Below the pieces are notes generated by a model. It saw only the letters and a list, made by a program, of their open reading frames with translations. It had not been told where the DNA came from and did no database searches. Shown here in pieces: positions 6,256 to 6,258 of a stretch of DNA of 6,258 bases (positions are counted from its first letter, which is position 1; each line of letters opens with the position of its first letter). The stretch is from an uncultured Clostridia bacterium (GTDB lineage: Bacteria; Bacillota; Clostridia; UBA1381). The stretch covers positions 1-6,258 of the forward strand of contig CAJUFV010000062.1 of assembly GCA_910585795.1 (NCBI GenBank). The letters run 5' to 3'. A program made the translations under genes and the position numbers.

Positions 6256-6258
6256 GTG

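Overview
The window carries part of the transfer module of an integrative conjugative element of the Tn1549/CTn-like type. Its VirB4 ATPase gene is interrupted by an almost complete group II intron. All convincing genes lie on the minus strand, so the region reads from right to left. PrgI- and VirB4-type proteins of this kind, strong GGAGG ribosome-binding sites, low-to-moderate GC and the group II intron point to a Gram-positive gut anaerobe of the Clostridia. The exact genus cannot be told from this window.

In transcription order: (1) a hypothetical mobile-element protein (6121-5546); (2) a beta-class N6-adenine/N4-cytosine DNA methyltransferase (5536-4562), whose frame is intact except for one in-frame TAG codon where a tryptophan is expected; (3) an AT-rich gene for a small acidic protein of unknown function (4578-4078); (4) the small membrane protein PrgI (4067-3681); (5) the 5' exon of virB4 (3736-2312), running through Walker A into Walker B; (6) a group II intron of about 2.31 kb (2311-2). 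The intron has ribozyme domains I-III, a 557-aa reverse transcriptase/maturase in domain IV (1760-87), and domains V and VI at the left edge. The virB4 3' exon lies beyond the left end and at most one of its bases is in the window.

Genes 1-5 are tightly packed, with overlaps or gaps of 10 bases or fewer wherever they meet except PrgI/VirB4 (56-base overlap), so they look like one operon. PrgI and VirB4 would belong to the type IV secretion channel, with VirB4 as an energising ATPase. The methyltransferase may once have protected element DNA from restriction. The intron leaves VirB4 truncated unless it is spliced out. The exon-binding sites found in the intron RNA fit the virB4 exon well (7/7 for EBS2, 5/6 for EBS1), which suggests arrival by retrohoming and preserved splicing.

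The most notable points are the intron sitting inside the VirB4 Walker B motif, the substitution of the usual His-His by Phe-Phe in the HNH domain of the intron protein, and the single nonsense codon in the methyltransferase. I found no CRISPR array, tRNA, rRNA or IS element.
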